NCBI GenBank assembly: GCA_027459765.1
Contig: DAIDHD010000028.1
Location: forward strand, 17,301 to 81,300
Origin: Gammaproteobacteria bacterium
GTDB lineage: Bacteria; Pseudomonadota; Gammaproteobacteria; Steroidobacterales; Steroidobacteraceae
DNA length: 64,000 nt
Direction of reading: 5' to 3'
Shown: positions 46,617-55,159 of the stretch, piece by piece
Numbering within the stretch: the stretch's first letter is position 1
How the letters are laid out: each line of letters opens with the position of its first letter
Position numbers and translations under genes: made by a program
Notes under the pieces: model-generated
Told to the model about the DNA's origin: nothing
The model's input: only the letters and a program-made list of their open reading frames with translations
The model's database searches: none

Positions 46617-48656
46617 ATGTCACGACCCGCCGAGCAGTCTTTTCACGCCGCCACGGCCGGCGTTCGTCCGCCCTCGCCCGTCGAGGCCGAGGTCATCCGC
46701 ATCCGCGGGCTGCTCGCCGAGCGGCGCTTCGAGGAGGCGCTCGCGGCGGCGCAGGCGCTGGCCCGTGACGTGCCGGAGAACCGCGACGTGCTCTTCCTGG
46801 TGGCGGTGGCGCTACGGCACCTGGGACGCGTCCCGGAGACGCTCGCGGCCCTCGAAACGCTGCAACGCCACCACCCGCGCTACAGCCGCCTGCATCAGGA
46901 GCGTGGCCACTGCTACGTGGCGCTGCGCGACGCGCCGCGTGCCATCGAGGCCTTCCTGACGGCCGTGAACATCAATCCGGCGCTGCCGGCGAGCTGGAGC
47001 CTGCTCGAGGGCCTGTACCGCATGACGGGCCAGACCGACGAGGCAGCCACCGCCGCGGCGCACGTCGCCACCCTGAAGAAGCTGGCGCCGCCGGTGGTGC
47101 AGGCGACCAGCCTGTTCTCGGACGGCGAGCTGACGGCTGCCGAACAGGTCATCCGGCCTTATCTTCTTGCCCGGGGCGACGACGTGGAGGCGATGCGCCT
47201 CCTGGCGCGCATCGGCATGGCGCGCGACGTGCTCGACGACGCCGAACTGCTGCTCGAGGCGGTGCTCGACATCGCGCCGGATTACCGCGCCGCGCGCCTC
47301 GACTATGCGCGCGTGCTGCTCGACCGGCACAAGCACGCCCGGGCACGGGAGGAACTGGAAAAGCTGCTCGCGGTCGCGCCCGACGATCGCCAGTACCTCA
47401 CGCTGTACGCCACCACCTGTGTCGGCCTGGGCGAGCACGAAAAGGCCATCGCGCTGTACCGTCGGCTGCTGCCCGGCTCGCCGCAGCCCGCGGATCTGCA
47501 CCTGTCGATCGCGCACTCCCTGAAGACCGAGGGACGCACGGACGAGGCGATCGAAGAGTATCGCTCGGCGGCGGCGGCGCGCCCGAACTACGGCGATGCC
47601 TACTGGAGCCTCGCCAACCTCAAGACGTATCGCTTCACGAACCAGGAAATCGAACACATGCGGGCCGGCGAGAGCTCACAGCAGACCGGGCTCGTCGACC
47701 GCTATCACCTCTGTTTCGCGCTCGGCAAGGCCTACGAGGACCGCGGCGACTGGGCCGAATCCTGGCGCTACTACGCGCTCGGCAACTCGCTCAAGCGTTC
47801 CGAGAGCCGCTACCGCCCGGAGATCATCGAGACCAACACGCGCAGGCAACGCGAGGTGTGCACGCGGGAATTCTTCGCCGCCCGCGCCGGGTTCGGCGAT
47901 CCCCGGCCCGATCCGATCTTCGTGGTCGGCCTGCCGCGGTCGGGTTCCACGCTCATCGAGCAGATCCTCGCATCGCACTCCGAGGTCGAGGGCACGCAGG
48001 AGCTCGCCGACGTGCCGCGCATCGTCCTCGACCTGCAGGGCCGGGATCCCGACCTCGACGACCCGCGCTATCCCGGGGTCCTCGCCGAACTCGGGCCGGC
48101 GGACTTCACGCGGCTGGGCGCGAAATATCTCGAGGACACGCGCGTCTACCGCAGCGGCAAGCCGTTCTTCATCGACAAGATGCCGAACAACTTCCGCCAC
48201 CTCGGTCTGATCCACCTCATGCTGCCGAACGCGAAGATCATCGACGCGCGGCGCGAGCCGATGGCCTGCTGTTTCGGCAACCTGAAGCAGCTGTTCGCGA
48301 GCGGCCAGGAATTCACCTACAGCGTCGACGACATCGCACGCTACTACCGCACGTACCTCGAATTGATGGCGCACTGGCAGGCGGTGCTGCCGGGGCGGAT
48401 CCTGCGGGTTCAGCACGAGGACCTGGTCGAGGACCTGGAGGGCAACGTGCGCCGCATCCTCGCGTTCTGCGGATTGCAGTTCGAGCCGGGCTGCGTCGAG
48501 TTCCACAAGACCGCGCGCAGCGTGCGCACCGCAAGTTCCGAGCAGGTACGCCGCCCGATCTATCGCGAAGGACTCGACCAGTGGCGCCATTACGCGCCGT
48601 GGCTCGGCGCACTCGAGACGGCCCTGAGCGATTCGCTTACCACCTACCGGGACTGA
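46617..48656 (+). CDS. TPR-repeat sulfotransferase-family protein
   Basis: 679 residues without a signal peptide. Residues about 25-410 are tetratricopeptide repeats (RGHCYVALRDAPRAIEAFLT, AHSLKTEGRTDEAIEEYRSA; cited in part). The C-terminal domain is a sulfotransferase fold with the PAPS 5'-phosphosulfate loop FVVGLPRSGSTLIEQIL (LPRSGST 439-445) and a 3'-phosphate-site-like DARREPMACCFGN. TPR-sulfotransferases of this type (protein-tyrosine-sulfotransferase-like) are common in proteobacteria; the acceptor is unknown. The start lies just after the terminator above, so it must have its own promoter inside or overlapping that hairpin region, where TTAGAAT at about 46563 is a weak -10 candidate. 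Confidence 0.88.
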   Translation: MSRPAEQSFHAATAGVRPPSPVEAEVIRIRGLLAERRFEEALAAAQALARDVPENRDVLFLVAVALRHLGRVPETLAALETLQRHHPRYSRLHQERGHCYVALRDAPRAIEAFLTAVNINPALPASWSLLEGLYRMTGQTDEAATAAAHVATLKKLAPPVVQATSLFSDGELTAAEQVIRPYLLARGDDVEAMRLLARIGMARDVLDDAELLLEAVLDIAPDYRAARLDYARVLLDRHKHARAREELEKLLAVAPDDRQYLTLYATTCVGLGEHEKAIALYRRLLPGSPQPADLHLSIAHSLKTEGRTDEAIEEYRSAAAARPNYGDAYWSLANLKTYRFTNQEIEHMRAGESSQQTGLVDRYHLCFALGKAYEDRGDWAESWRYYALGNSLKRSESRYRPEIIETNTRRQREVCTREFFAARAGFGDPRPDPIFVVGLPRSGSTLIEQILASHSEVEGTQELADVPRIVLDLQGRDPDLDDPRYPGVLAELGPADFTRLGAKYLEDTRVYRSGKPFFIDKMPNNFRHLGLIHLMLPNAKIIDARREPMACCFGNLKQLFASGQEFTYSVDDIARYYRTYLELMAHWQAVLPGRILRVQHEDLVEDLEGNVRRILAFCGLQFEPGCVEFHKTARSVRTASSEQVRRPIYREGLDQWRHYAPWLGALETALSDSLTTYRD

Positions 48657-48657
48657 C

Positions 48658-48684
48658 GCGCCCGGCCGCGACCCGGCCGGGCGC
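48658..48684. terminator. 11-bp-stem hairpin between convergent sulfotransferase and phnX genes
   Basis: GCGCCCGGCCG (48658-48668) pairs perfectly with CGGCCGGGCGC (48674-48684) around a five-base loop. It occupies the 33-base gap between convergent stops. No T-run on either strand. Confidence 0.5.
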
Positions 48685-48689
48685 CGCGT

Positions 48690-49481
48690 TCAGCAGAGCG
48701 CCGTCAGCGCCGGCAACAGGTCGGCCACCGAATCGAGCACCAGGTCCGCGCCGGCGGCGGCGAGTTCGCTGCGCGCACGCGCCAGCCGCGGCGCGCGCTC
48801 CTGCGGAGCGAGCGCGGTGAATTCCGACAATGAGCACCCCAGGGTGTTGCCGGAGGCGACGCCGACGGTGAACGCACCGGCGTTCTTGCCCTCCTCGATG
48901 CCGGCCACGGCGTCGTCCACCTTGACTACGCGCTGCAACGGCCAGACCCCCAGTTCCGCGCAGATCTTGTAGATCATCAGCGGCGTCGGCCGGCCTGCCG
49001 GAGTCTCACCGGAACACACCAGGTATTCGGGCCGATAGCCCTGCTCGGCCGCGCGCTCCAGGACCGGGCCCATCATGGCGCGGGTATAGCCCGTCGACGA
49101 GGCGACGCGGATGCCGCGCGCGCGCAATCCCTCGAAGGTCTCGCGCGCGCCCGGTATCAGCGTGGCGGCGGCCGCGGCCGATTCGCGCATCAACGGCTCG
49201 AGGCGCCGCATCAGGCGCTCCACGTCCGCCGCGCCGGCGGCGGCGCCATGGCGCGCCACCCAGCGCGCCGCCACCGCGTCGTCGGCGAGCAGGCTCCTGA
49301 CGTGGTCGATCTTGGCCTTGCCCATGTCGCGCCGCGCCTCCGCCGACTGCAGCGCGACCCCTTCGGCGGCGAACGCGGCGATCAGCGCCTCGACGGGCGC
49401 AGTGCACCCGAAATCGACCATGGTGCCCGCCCAGTCGAAGATCACCAGATCGAAGCGCCCCGTACCGCCCGTACCGCTCAC
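48690..49481 (-). CDS. phnX: Phosphonoacetaldehyde hydrolase (phosphonatase)
   Basis: Cleaves the C-P bond of phosphonoacetaldehyde to acetaldehyde and phosphate. 263 residues, HAD superfamily. Seen: nucleophile Asp16 in FDWAGTMVDFG, Schiff-base Lys57 in AKIDHVRS (spacing of 41 from the Asp, as in Bacillus cereus Asp12/Lys53), SSTGYTRAMM, CSGETPAGRPTPLMIYK (in part) and VDDAVAGIEEGKNAG. These are diagnostic for PhnX. Its start overlaps the FAD oxidoreductase stop by four bases, so the two form one operon. No phnW transaminase is visible nearby. Confidence 0.95.
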   Translation of the reverse strand: MSGTGGTGRFDLVIFDWAGTMVDFGCTAPVEALIAAFAAEGVALQSAEARRDMGKAKIDHVRSLLADDAVAARWVARHGAAAGAADVERLMRRLEPLMRESAAAAATLIPGARETFEGLRARGIRVASSTGYTRAMMGPVLERAAEQGYRPEYLVCSGETPAGRPTPLMIYKICAELGVWPLQRVVKVDDAVAGIEEGKNAGAFTVGVASGNTLGCSLSEFTALAPQERAPRLARARSELAAAGADLVLDSVADLLPALTALC

Positions 49482-50629
49482 GCCGCCACCTCCGCCGCGA
49501 ACAGCTTCTCGACGACTTCTTCGCCGAGCGCAAACCCGGTCGAGGCGCCGGCGCCGCAGGTGACGATCGCGATCTGCACCCCGGGCTGCGGCTCGTCGAG
49601 CAGAACGGCGCGATCCGGCGCGGACGCATACGTGCCGCTCCAGCGCTCCAGAACCGCCGGCGGCTCGCAGCCGAGCGCGGCGCGAAACTCATCGAGGATC
49701 AGGGCGTCGACGTCTTCGCGCGAGAATGGATCCGGCGTGGGCGCATAGTGATGGCTGTCGCCGACCACCAGGCTGCCGTCGGCGCTCTGCACGACGATCA
49801 GATGGATCCCGTGGCGCAGGTGCTCGCCCTGCTCCGCCGCAAGCCGAGCCTTGAGCGGCGCGGCCGCGGGCAGCGCCGCATAACCCAGGTAGCGGCCGAG
49901 CCCGAGATCGGACATCAGCGCCGCCGGCAACCGAAAGCCGGGAGAGGCGAGCCGCAGCATCTGCAGCTTGCAGCGGGTGAGACCGGGGAGGGCGAGGCGT
50001 CCGGGATACAGTGCCGTGAAGTCGTCCCCCGGACAGACCGCTATCCGGTCGGCGCGCACCGGACCGCGCGAGGTGCGCACGCCCGGCGGCTCCACGGCGA
50101 GAGCCGCGGTCTGCCGCAGGAACTGCACGCCGTGCGCGCGCTCGAGCCACGCGGCGAGGCGCGGAATGGCCTCGCGCGACTCGACCCGCAGTTCCACGGT
50201 GCTCTCGAGCACCGCCAGAAGCTCGCCACCTGCCACTTCAGGGCAACGGCGGCGCGCCTCGGCGGCATCGAGCAGCCGGCAGCCCTGTGCCATCTCGGTG
50301 CTCATGAACGCTTCGAGCACGGCCACCGATTCCGGTCGCCGTGCCGTCATCCACAGGCCCTGGTGCACCACCTCGATTCCGGCCGCGGCGGCCACCTCCA
50401 TCCACACGTCACGGCTGCGGCGCGCGCGCCGCCACATGGCGCCGCGCTCCTGTCCGGTCACGGTGATGAATCCGAAGTTGCGCACCGATGCGCCGTTCGC
50501 CTGCGCATCGCGATCGATCACCACCACGCGCGCGCCGCGCCGTGCGGCCGCGAGCGCGGTGGCGAGGCCGACGATACCGGCGCCGATGACGGCCACGTCG
50601 TAGTGGGAGGAGGCGGTGTGTCGAGTCAC
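49478..50629 (-). CDS. FAD-dependent amine oxidase of phosphonate loci (TIGR03364/HpnW type)
   Basis: 383 residues of the DAO family: Rossmann FAD site DVAVIGAGIVGLATALAAA (about 11-29), NFGFITVTGQERG, and a C-terminal GASTGFALGEEVV. From family knowledge, this group recurs beside phnX and is thought to oxidise aminoethylphosphonate or its N-methyl derivative to phosphonoacetaldehyde, replacing the PhnW transaminase. Operon coupling to phnX (four-base overlap) supports that assignment. The ATG is at the start of the conserved fold. The substrate remains an inference. Confidence 0.85.
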   Translation of the reverse strand: MTRHTASSHYDVAVIGAGIVGLATALAAARRGARVVVIDRDAQANGASVRNFGFITVTGQERGAMWRRARRSRDVWMEVAAAAGIEVVHQGLWMTARRPESVAVLEAFMSTEMAQGCRLLDAAEARRRCPEVAGGELLAVLESTVELRVESREAIPRLAAWLERAHGVQFLRQTAALAVEPPGVRTSRGPVRADRIAVCPGDDFTALYPGRLALPGLTRCKLQMLRLASPGFRLPAALMSDLGLGRYLGYAALPAAAPLKARLAAEQGEHLRHGIHLIVVQSADGSLVVGDSHHYAPTPDPFSREDVDALILDEFRAALGCEPPAVLERWSGTYASAPDRAVLLDEPQPGVQIAIVTCGAGASTGFALGEEVVEKLFAAEVAA

Positions 50630-50771
50630 GAGGATGAACGTCCAGCGAAGGAGTCGGCGCGCAGTATAGCGAAGCTGCGCGCGAAATCGCCGCGGGTGCC
50701 GCGTGCAACGCTGTCATGAGAATGCAACAATGACGCGGCTTGATGGCGGCGACTCGATCGCACGGATCCTC

Positions 50772-52076
50772 ATGACGCGCACTCTCACTCGCTGGCTCTC
50801 GCGGGCACCCGCCGCCGTGCTGACGGCCTTCGCCTCCGCCGCCGGCTTCGCGTGCTACTTCTCCATGTACGCCTTTCGCAAGCCGTTCACGGCCGCGGGC
50901 TTCGATGCGGTCGATGGCTGGACGGCCGCGATGGACTTCAAGATCGCGCTCGTGATCGCCCAGGTGCTCGGCTACGCGCTCTCGAAGTTCATCGGCATCA
51001 AGGTCATCGCCGGCATGAAGCCCGAGATGCGCACGCGCACCATACTCGGCCTGATCGGCATCTCCTGGTTCGCCCTCGTCGGCTTCGCGCTGCTGCCCGC
51101 ACCAGCCAAGGTGGCCGCGATGTTCGTCAACGGCCTGTGCCTCGGCATGATCTGGGGCTTGGTGTTCTCCTTCATGGAGGGCCGGCGCACGTCGGAGATC
51201 CTCGGCGCGGTACTGTGCGCGAGCTTCATCGTGTCGTCCGGCGCGGTGAAATCGGTGGGCATCCTCCTGATGCGCGACTGGGGCGTGTCGCGATTCTGGA
51301 TGCCGGCCGCCGCGGGGCTGGTGTTCGTGCCGCTGCTGGTGCTGTCCGTGTGGGGCTTGGCCGCGCTGCCGCCGCCGGACGCGGCCGACGAGGCCGCTCG
51401 CGTGCGGCGTGCGCCGATGAGCCTCGCGGAGGTGCGGGCGTTCCTGGCCGAATACGGGCTCGGCGTGACGTTGCTGGTGGTGACCTACGTGCTCGCGACC
51501 GCCGTGCGCGACTTCCGCGACAACTTCGCCGCCGAATTGTGGTCGGCGCTGGGCTTCGCGAATCCCGCGACCGTGTTCACCGCCAGCGAGATCCCGGTTG
51601 CGCTGGTGGCGCTCGCCACCATGGCGGCGGTCGTCAAGATACGCAGCAACGAGCGCGCACTGGCGGCGATCCACGGCCTGGTGATCGGCGGTCTCCTGCT
51701 GCTCGGTGGCGCGACGCTCGCCTTCGATGCGCATTTGATCGGCCCGCTCGCCTGGATGATCACGAGCGGAACCGGCATGTACGTGGTCTACACGCCCTTC
51801 AACGCCATGCTGTTCGATCGGCTGGTGGCGGTGAGCGGGCGGGTGGCCACCGCCGGCTTCCTCATCTACGTCGCGGACTCCGCCGGCTACGCGGGTAGCT
51901 GCGCACTGCTGCTGTGGCGCAATTTCGCCTTCATGCGGCTCGAGTGGCTGACGGTGTTCCGCTACACCATCTACTGTGCCGTGCTGGTCGGTCTCGCCTG
52001 TACCACCCTGTCGCTCGCCTACTTCACGAGGCGGGCGTCGGCACGGCTCAGCGGATCCGCGCTCCCTGCCGCGTGA
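50772..52076 (+). CDS. DUF5690/MFS-like membrane protein
   Basis: 434 residues with about twelve hydrophobic segments and the N-terminal signature FACYFSMYAFRKPFTAAGF of DUF5690, a group of major-facilitator-like proteins resembling organophosphate antiporters (GlpT/UhpT-like FRKPF). It probably transports a small anionic solute; given the divergent phnX/FAD-oxidase operon, a phosphonate is a reasonable guess. Starts at 50772 (chosen), 50730 or 50703 are possible. Its 3' end overlaps the convergent FAD-oxidoreductase gene by 29 bases. Confidence 0.82.
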   Translation: MTRTLTRWLSRAPAAVLTAFASAAGFACYFSMYAFRKPFTAAGFDAVDGWTAAMDFKIALVIAQVLGYALSKFIGIKVIAGMKPEMRTRTILGLIGISWFALVGFALLPAPAKVAAMFVNGLCLGMIWGLVFSFMEGRRTSEILGAVLCASFIVSSGAVKSVGILLMRDWGVSRFWMPAAAGLVFVPLLVLSVWGLAALPPPDAADEAARVRRAPMSLAEVRAFLAEYGLGVTLLVVTYVLATAVRDFRDNFAAELWSALGFANPATVFTASEIPVALVALATMAAVVKIRSNERALAAIHGLVIGGLLLLGGATLAFDAHLIGPLAWMITSGTGMYVVYTPFNAMLFDRLVAVSGRVATAGFLIYVADSAGYAGSCALLLWRNFAFMRLEWLTVFRYTIYCAVLVGLACTTLSLAYFTRRASARLSGSALPAA

Positions 52077-53412
52077 GCTGCGCGCGCACCGCCGCCACGT
52101 CGAGTTCGGCGAAGGACTCGCCGCGCTGGATGGAAACCGCCGCAGCGACGCCGGCGCCCTGTCCGGTGACGGCGCAGCACATCATGTTGCGGGCCGAGGC
52201 GTGCGATACGTGGTCGCCGCCGATCGAGCGCCCGGCCACCAGCAGGTTCTGCACCCGCTTCGGCACCAGCGCGCGGTACGGGACGTGCCAGTAGCGGCCG
52301 GTGGTGGGCAGGATCAGGTAGCCGTAACCGTCGATGAATTCGGGGAAGATGCCGATGGCGTCGTCGAAGCGCGCCTCCCCGCGCACGTCCTCGCCGGTGA
52401 GGTTGTAGAGCGCGTCGATCTTGCGGGTGTCGCGGATGCCGATGGTCATCCCGAAATTGCGCAGCTTCGCGCCCTCGCAACCGGGCATGAACTTGCGCAA
52501 CGCCTCCATGGCGTAGATCGCCTCGCGGCGGCCGCGGATCTCGCCGGCGGTGAGATCGTCCGGATTCGTGCCGTCGATGGCCGGCATGTGCACCAGGTTG
52601 AGGTAGGTCAGGTCTCCCTGATCGGTGACCGATCCCCAGGTGCCGGCGATGGTGCTCAAGTGCTTCGGGATGAGACCCGCCTCGAGCGCCTTCTTGAACG
52701 GCTTGCGCAGGAACGGCGAGAACATGGCGTCTTCCTTGCCGGTGGTCTCGTAGTCCCACTCGCCGTTGCCGCCCCAGTCGGCGTAGGTCTGCGGATCCGC
52801 CTTGACGGCCTCGATGAAGCGGTGCTTGTTGACGCCGGACATCGAGAACATCACCGACGCCGCCAGCATCTGCTCCTTCGGGGTCTTGCGCACCGGGGCG
52901 CCGGCGCGCGCCGCGATGTCGGCGTCGCCGGTGGCGTCGATCACGCGCTTTGCGAGCACGGCCTCGCGCCCCGCCTTGCTCTCGGTGATCACGCCGCGAA
53001 TCGCATCCCCTTCCAGGATCGGCGCGACACCGAGCCGATGCAGCATCGGGTGAATGCCGGCCTCCTCGACCAGGGTGTCGGCCACCCACTTGAACATCTC
53101 CGCGTCGAGCGCCTCGCTCAGCGACTGGGGTTCGGGCATCGACGCGCCCATGGCCTTGGCGCGCTGCTCGAACTCGATGCCGATGCCCTCGCAATCGACC
53201 GTGTGCTCGTGCCGGTACCAGGCGAATCCCTCGACCCCGACCTGAGTGATGTTGCCGCCGAAACAGCCGTTGCGATCGAGCAGGGTGGTGCGCGCCCCGG
53301 CCCGCGCCGCGGCCAGCGCGGCGGCGAGTCCTCCGGGTCCGCTGCCCACGACCAGCACGTCGGTTTCGTGCACCACGTCGATGTCACGGGCGGGTTCGAT
53401 GATCTTCGGCAT
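52048..53412 (-). CDS. FAD-dependent oxidoreductase (FAD_oxidored family)
   Basis: 454 residues with an N-terminal FAD site DVLVVGSGPGGLAAALAAA (about 18-36), DRNGCFGGNITQVG and a C-terminal NLLVAGRSIGGDHVSHAS with MMCCAVTGQGAGVAA; these are the hallmarks of the PF12831 family, whose members oxidise diverse, often sugar-derived, substrates and whose reactions are mostly unknown. No signal peptide. GGAGG about ten bases before the ATG at 53412 supports the start. Its end overlaps the convergent DUF5690 gene by 29 bases. Diverges from the rhodanese gene across 200 bases that show no recognised element. Confidence 0.87.
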   Translation of the reverse strand: MPKIIEPARDIDVVHETDVLVVGSGPGGLAAALAAARAGARTTLLDRNGCFGGNITQVGVEGFAWYRHEHTVDCEGIGIEFEQRAKAMGASMPEPQSLSEALDAEMFKWVADTLVEEAGIHPMLHRLGVAPILEGDAIRGVITESKAGREAVLAKRVIDATGDADIAARAGAPVRKTPKEQMLAASVMFSMSGVNKHRFIEAVKADPQTYADWGGNGEWDYETTGKEDAMFSPFLRKPFKKALEAGLIPKHLSTIAGTWGSVTDQGDLTYLNLVHMPAIDGTNPDDLTAGEIRGRREAIYAMEALRKFMPGCEGAKLRNFGMTIGIRDTRKIDALYNLTGEDVRGEARFDDAIGIFPEFIDGYGYLILPTTGRYWHVPYRALVPKRVQNLLVAGRSIGGDHVSHASARNMMCCAVTGQGAGVAAAVSIQRGESFAELDVAAVRAQLTRQGARIR

Positions 53413-53612
53413 GAGGTACGCCTCCTGGCGCACGGGATTGACGAGCGGGGAACGCAGTGACCAGCGGTCGACCAATCGTAACCCGATTGAGGTGAAATCC
53501 CGATATTACGCTGCGGCGCAAGCGGCGCCGAGCGCCCAGGCCGCAGGTACCTACCCGAGGACCCGAGCAGGTACAATGCGGGCCCCGCAGCGGCCCCACC
53601 GGAGAGCTCCCC

Positions 53613-54008
53613 GTGCCCCTGACCGTGAAGGAACTGATCGACGCCGCGAACGCCGCCGTGCCGCGCATCACGCCCGCCGTGGCACGCGAACTGATGGCGG
53701 GCGGCCGCGCCCTGGTGGTCGACGTACGCGACGCGCCGGAGGTCGAGAAGACCGGCAAGATCGCCGGCGCCGTGCACGTCTCGCGCGGCATGCTCGAATT
53801 CCGCGCCGATCCGGCTTCGCCGTATCACGACGTGCATTTCGCCAAGGACCGCCCGGTGATCCTGTACTGCGCCTCCGGCGGGCGCGCGGCGCTCGCCGGG
53901 AAGTCGCTGAAGGATCTGGGCTACCACGAGGTCTACAACCTCGGTGCCTTCAAGGAGTGGGCCGAGTCGGGTGGTGCGATCGACACACCCATCGAATCCG
54001 GCATGTAG
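53613..54008 (+). CDS. Rhodanese-like sulfurtransferase
   Basis: 131 residues, single rhodanese domain. Seen: ALVVDVRDAPEVEKTGKI (cited in part), HVSRGMLEFRAD and the catalytic Cys86 in LYCASGGRAAL, followed by LGYHEVYNLGAFKEW. No signal peptide, so cytoplasmic. It transfers sulfane sulfur to cyanide or protein thiols. The GTG start has GGAG about nine bases upstream. It begins a three-gene run with an MBL hydrolase (20-base gap) and a TonB receptor, but a common function is not obvious. Confidence 0.9.
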   Translation: MPLTVKELIDAANAAVPRITPAVARELMAGGRALVVDVRDAPEVEKTGKIAGAVHVSRGMLEFRADPASPYHDVHFAKDRPVILYCASGGRAALAGKSLKDLGYHEVYNLGAFKEWAESGGAIDTPIESGM

Positions 54009-54028
54009 CCGCCGCGCCCGCGCCGACC

Positions 54029-55159
54029 GTGAACCGCCTCGTGAAGCTCGATCCCGCCGCCCGGGCCGCCGGCGCCCGCCGCGAGCGCATCCTGGCCTCG
54101 CCCGCCTGGGACGGCACCGCCTTCCGCAATCCGCACCCGGTCGACCCCGGGCTGCGGCGCACCGACGTGCCGGCGCCGACCATGCGAGAGTTCTTCTTCG
54201 AACGCGGGCGGCGCGTGCCGGAGCGACCGCTGCCCGTGCTCGATCCGCGCGACACCTGGCGGCGCCCGCCCGGCAGCGGGCTGCGCGCCACCTGGCTCGG
54301 GCACTCGACCGTGCTGGTCGAGATCGACGGCGCGCGCATCCTCACCGACCCGGTGTGGGGTCCTCGCGCCTCCCCGTCGCGATTCCTCGGCCCGAAGCGC
54401 TTCCAGCCGGTGCCGGTCGGGCTCGGCGAATTGCCGCCGATCGATGCGATCTTCCTGTCCCACGATCACTACGATCACCTGGACTACTCGACCATCCGCG
54501 CGCTGCGCCGCGCGACGGTGCCGTTCGTCACCGTGCTCGGTGTGGGCGCGAGATTGATGCGCTTCGGCATTCCGGCGCAGCGAATCGTCGAACTCGACTG
54601 GTGGGAACACCACCGCGTCCCCGGCACCAACGTCGAGATCGTCGCCACGCCCTCGCAGCACTTCTCCGGCCGCAGCTTCAACGATCGCAATTCGACCCTG
54701 TGGTCGTCGGCCGTCATCCGCGGTCCGCGGCACCGGGTGTTCTTCAGCGGCGACACCGGCCTCACCCCCGTGTACGCCCGCATCCGCGCCCAGTTCGGAC
54801 CGTTCGACCTGACGCTGCTCGAAATCGGCGCCTATCACCCCTCCTGGGGAGACATTCACCTCGGTCCCGACAACGCGCTCGAGGCACACGCGCTGCTCGG
54901 CGGCGGTCCGCTGCTGCCGGTGCACTGGGGCACGTTCGCACTCGCCATGCACGCCTGGGACGAACCCGTCGAGGGCCTGCTCGCCGGCGCCGAGCGCCGC
55001 AACGTGCCGCTGATACTGCCGCGCATCGGCGAGCCGGCCGAACCCGCGCAGCCCTGCGCGCTGCGCCCGTGGTGGCGCGACGTCGCCACGGTCGCGCCGC
55101 CGCCCGAACCCACCGCTGCCGCCGTCGCGGCCGACGAGTGGTCAGCCCCGATCGATTGA
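54029..55159 (+). CDS. Metallo-beta-lactamase-fold hydrolase (UlaG/NAPE-PLD-like)
   Basis: 376 residues without a signal peptide. The metal site SHDHYDHLD (144-152) is preceded by TWLGHSTVLVEIDG and WGPRASPSRFLGPKRF, and followed by TPSQHFSGRSFNDRN, FFSGDTGLTP and LPVHWGTF. This order is that of the NAPE-PLD-like/RomA group, which cleaves N-acyl phosphatidylethanolamine in animals; bacterial members may act on phospholipids or lactones. The GTG start at 54029 is chosen because conserved sequence begins soon after. Its stop overlaps the next TonB-receptor start by one base. Confidence 0.87.
   Translation: MNRLVKLDPAARAAGARRERILASPAWDGTAFRNPHPVDPGLRRTDVPAPTMREFFFERGRRVPERPLPVLDPRDTWRRPPGSGLRATWLGHSTVLVEIDGARILTDPVWGPRASPSRFLGPKRFQPVPVGLGELPPIDAIFLSHDHYDHLDYSTIRALRRATVPFVTVLGVGARLMRFGIPAQRIVELDWWEHHRVPGTNVEIVATPSQHFSGRSFNDRNSTLWSSAVIRGPRHRVFFSGDTGLTPVYARIRAQFGPFDLTLLEIGAYHPSWGDIHLGPDNALEAHALLGGGPLLPVHWGTFALAMHAWDEPVEGLLAGAERRNVPLILPRIGEPAEPAQPCALRPWWRDVATVAPPPEPTAAAVAADEWSAPID

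Noticed and set aside
54009..55159. Fusion of rhodanese-region sequence to the MBL hydrolase or TonB receptor
   Set aside because: Long frames run through (53246-55159 and 53944-57285), but conserved domains begin at the internal starts 54029 and 55159. The upstream parts are non-coding-like.
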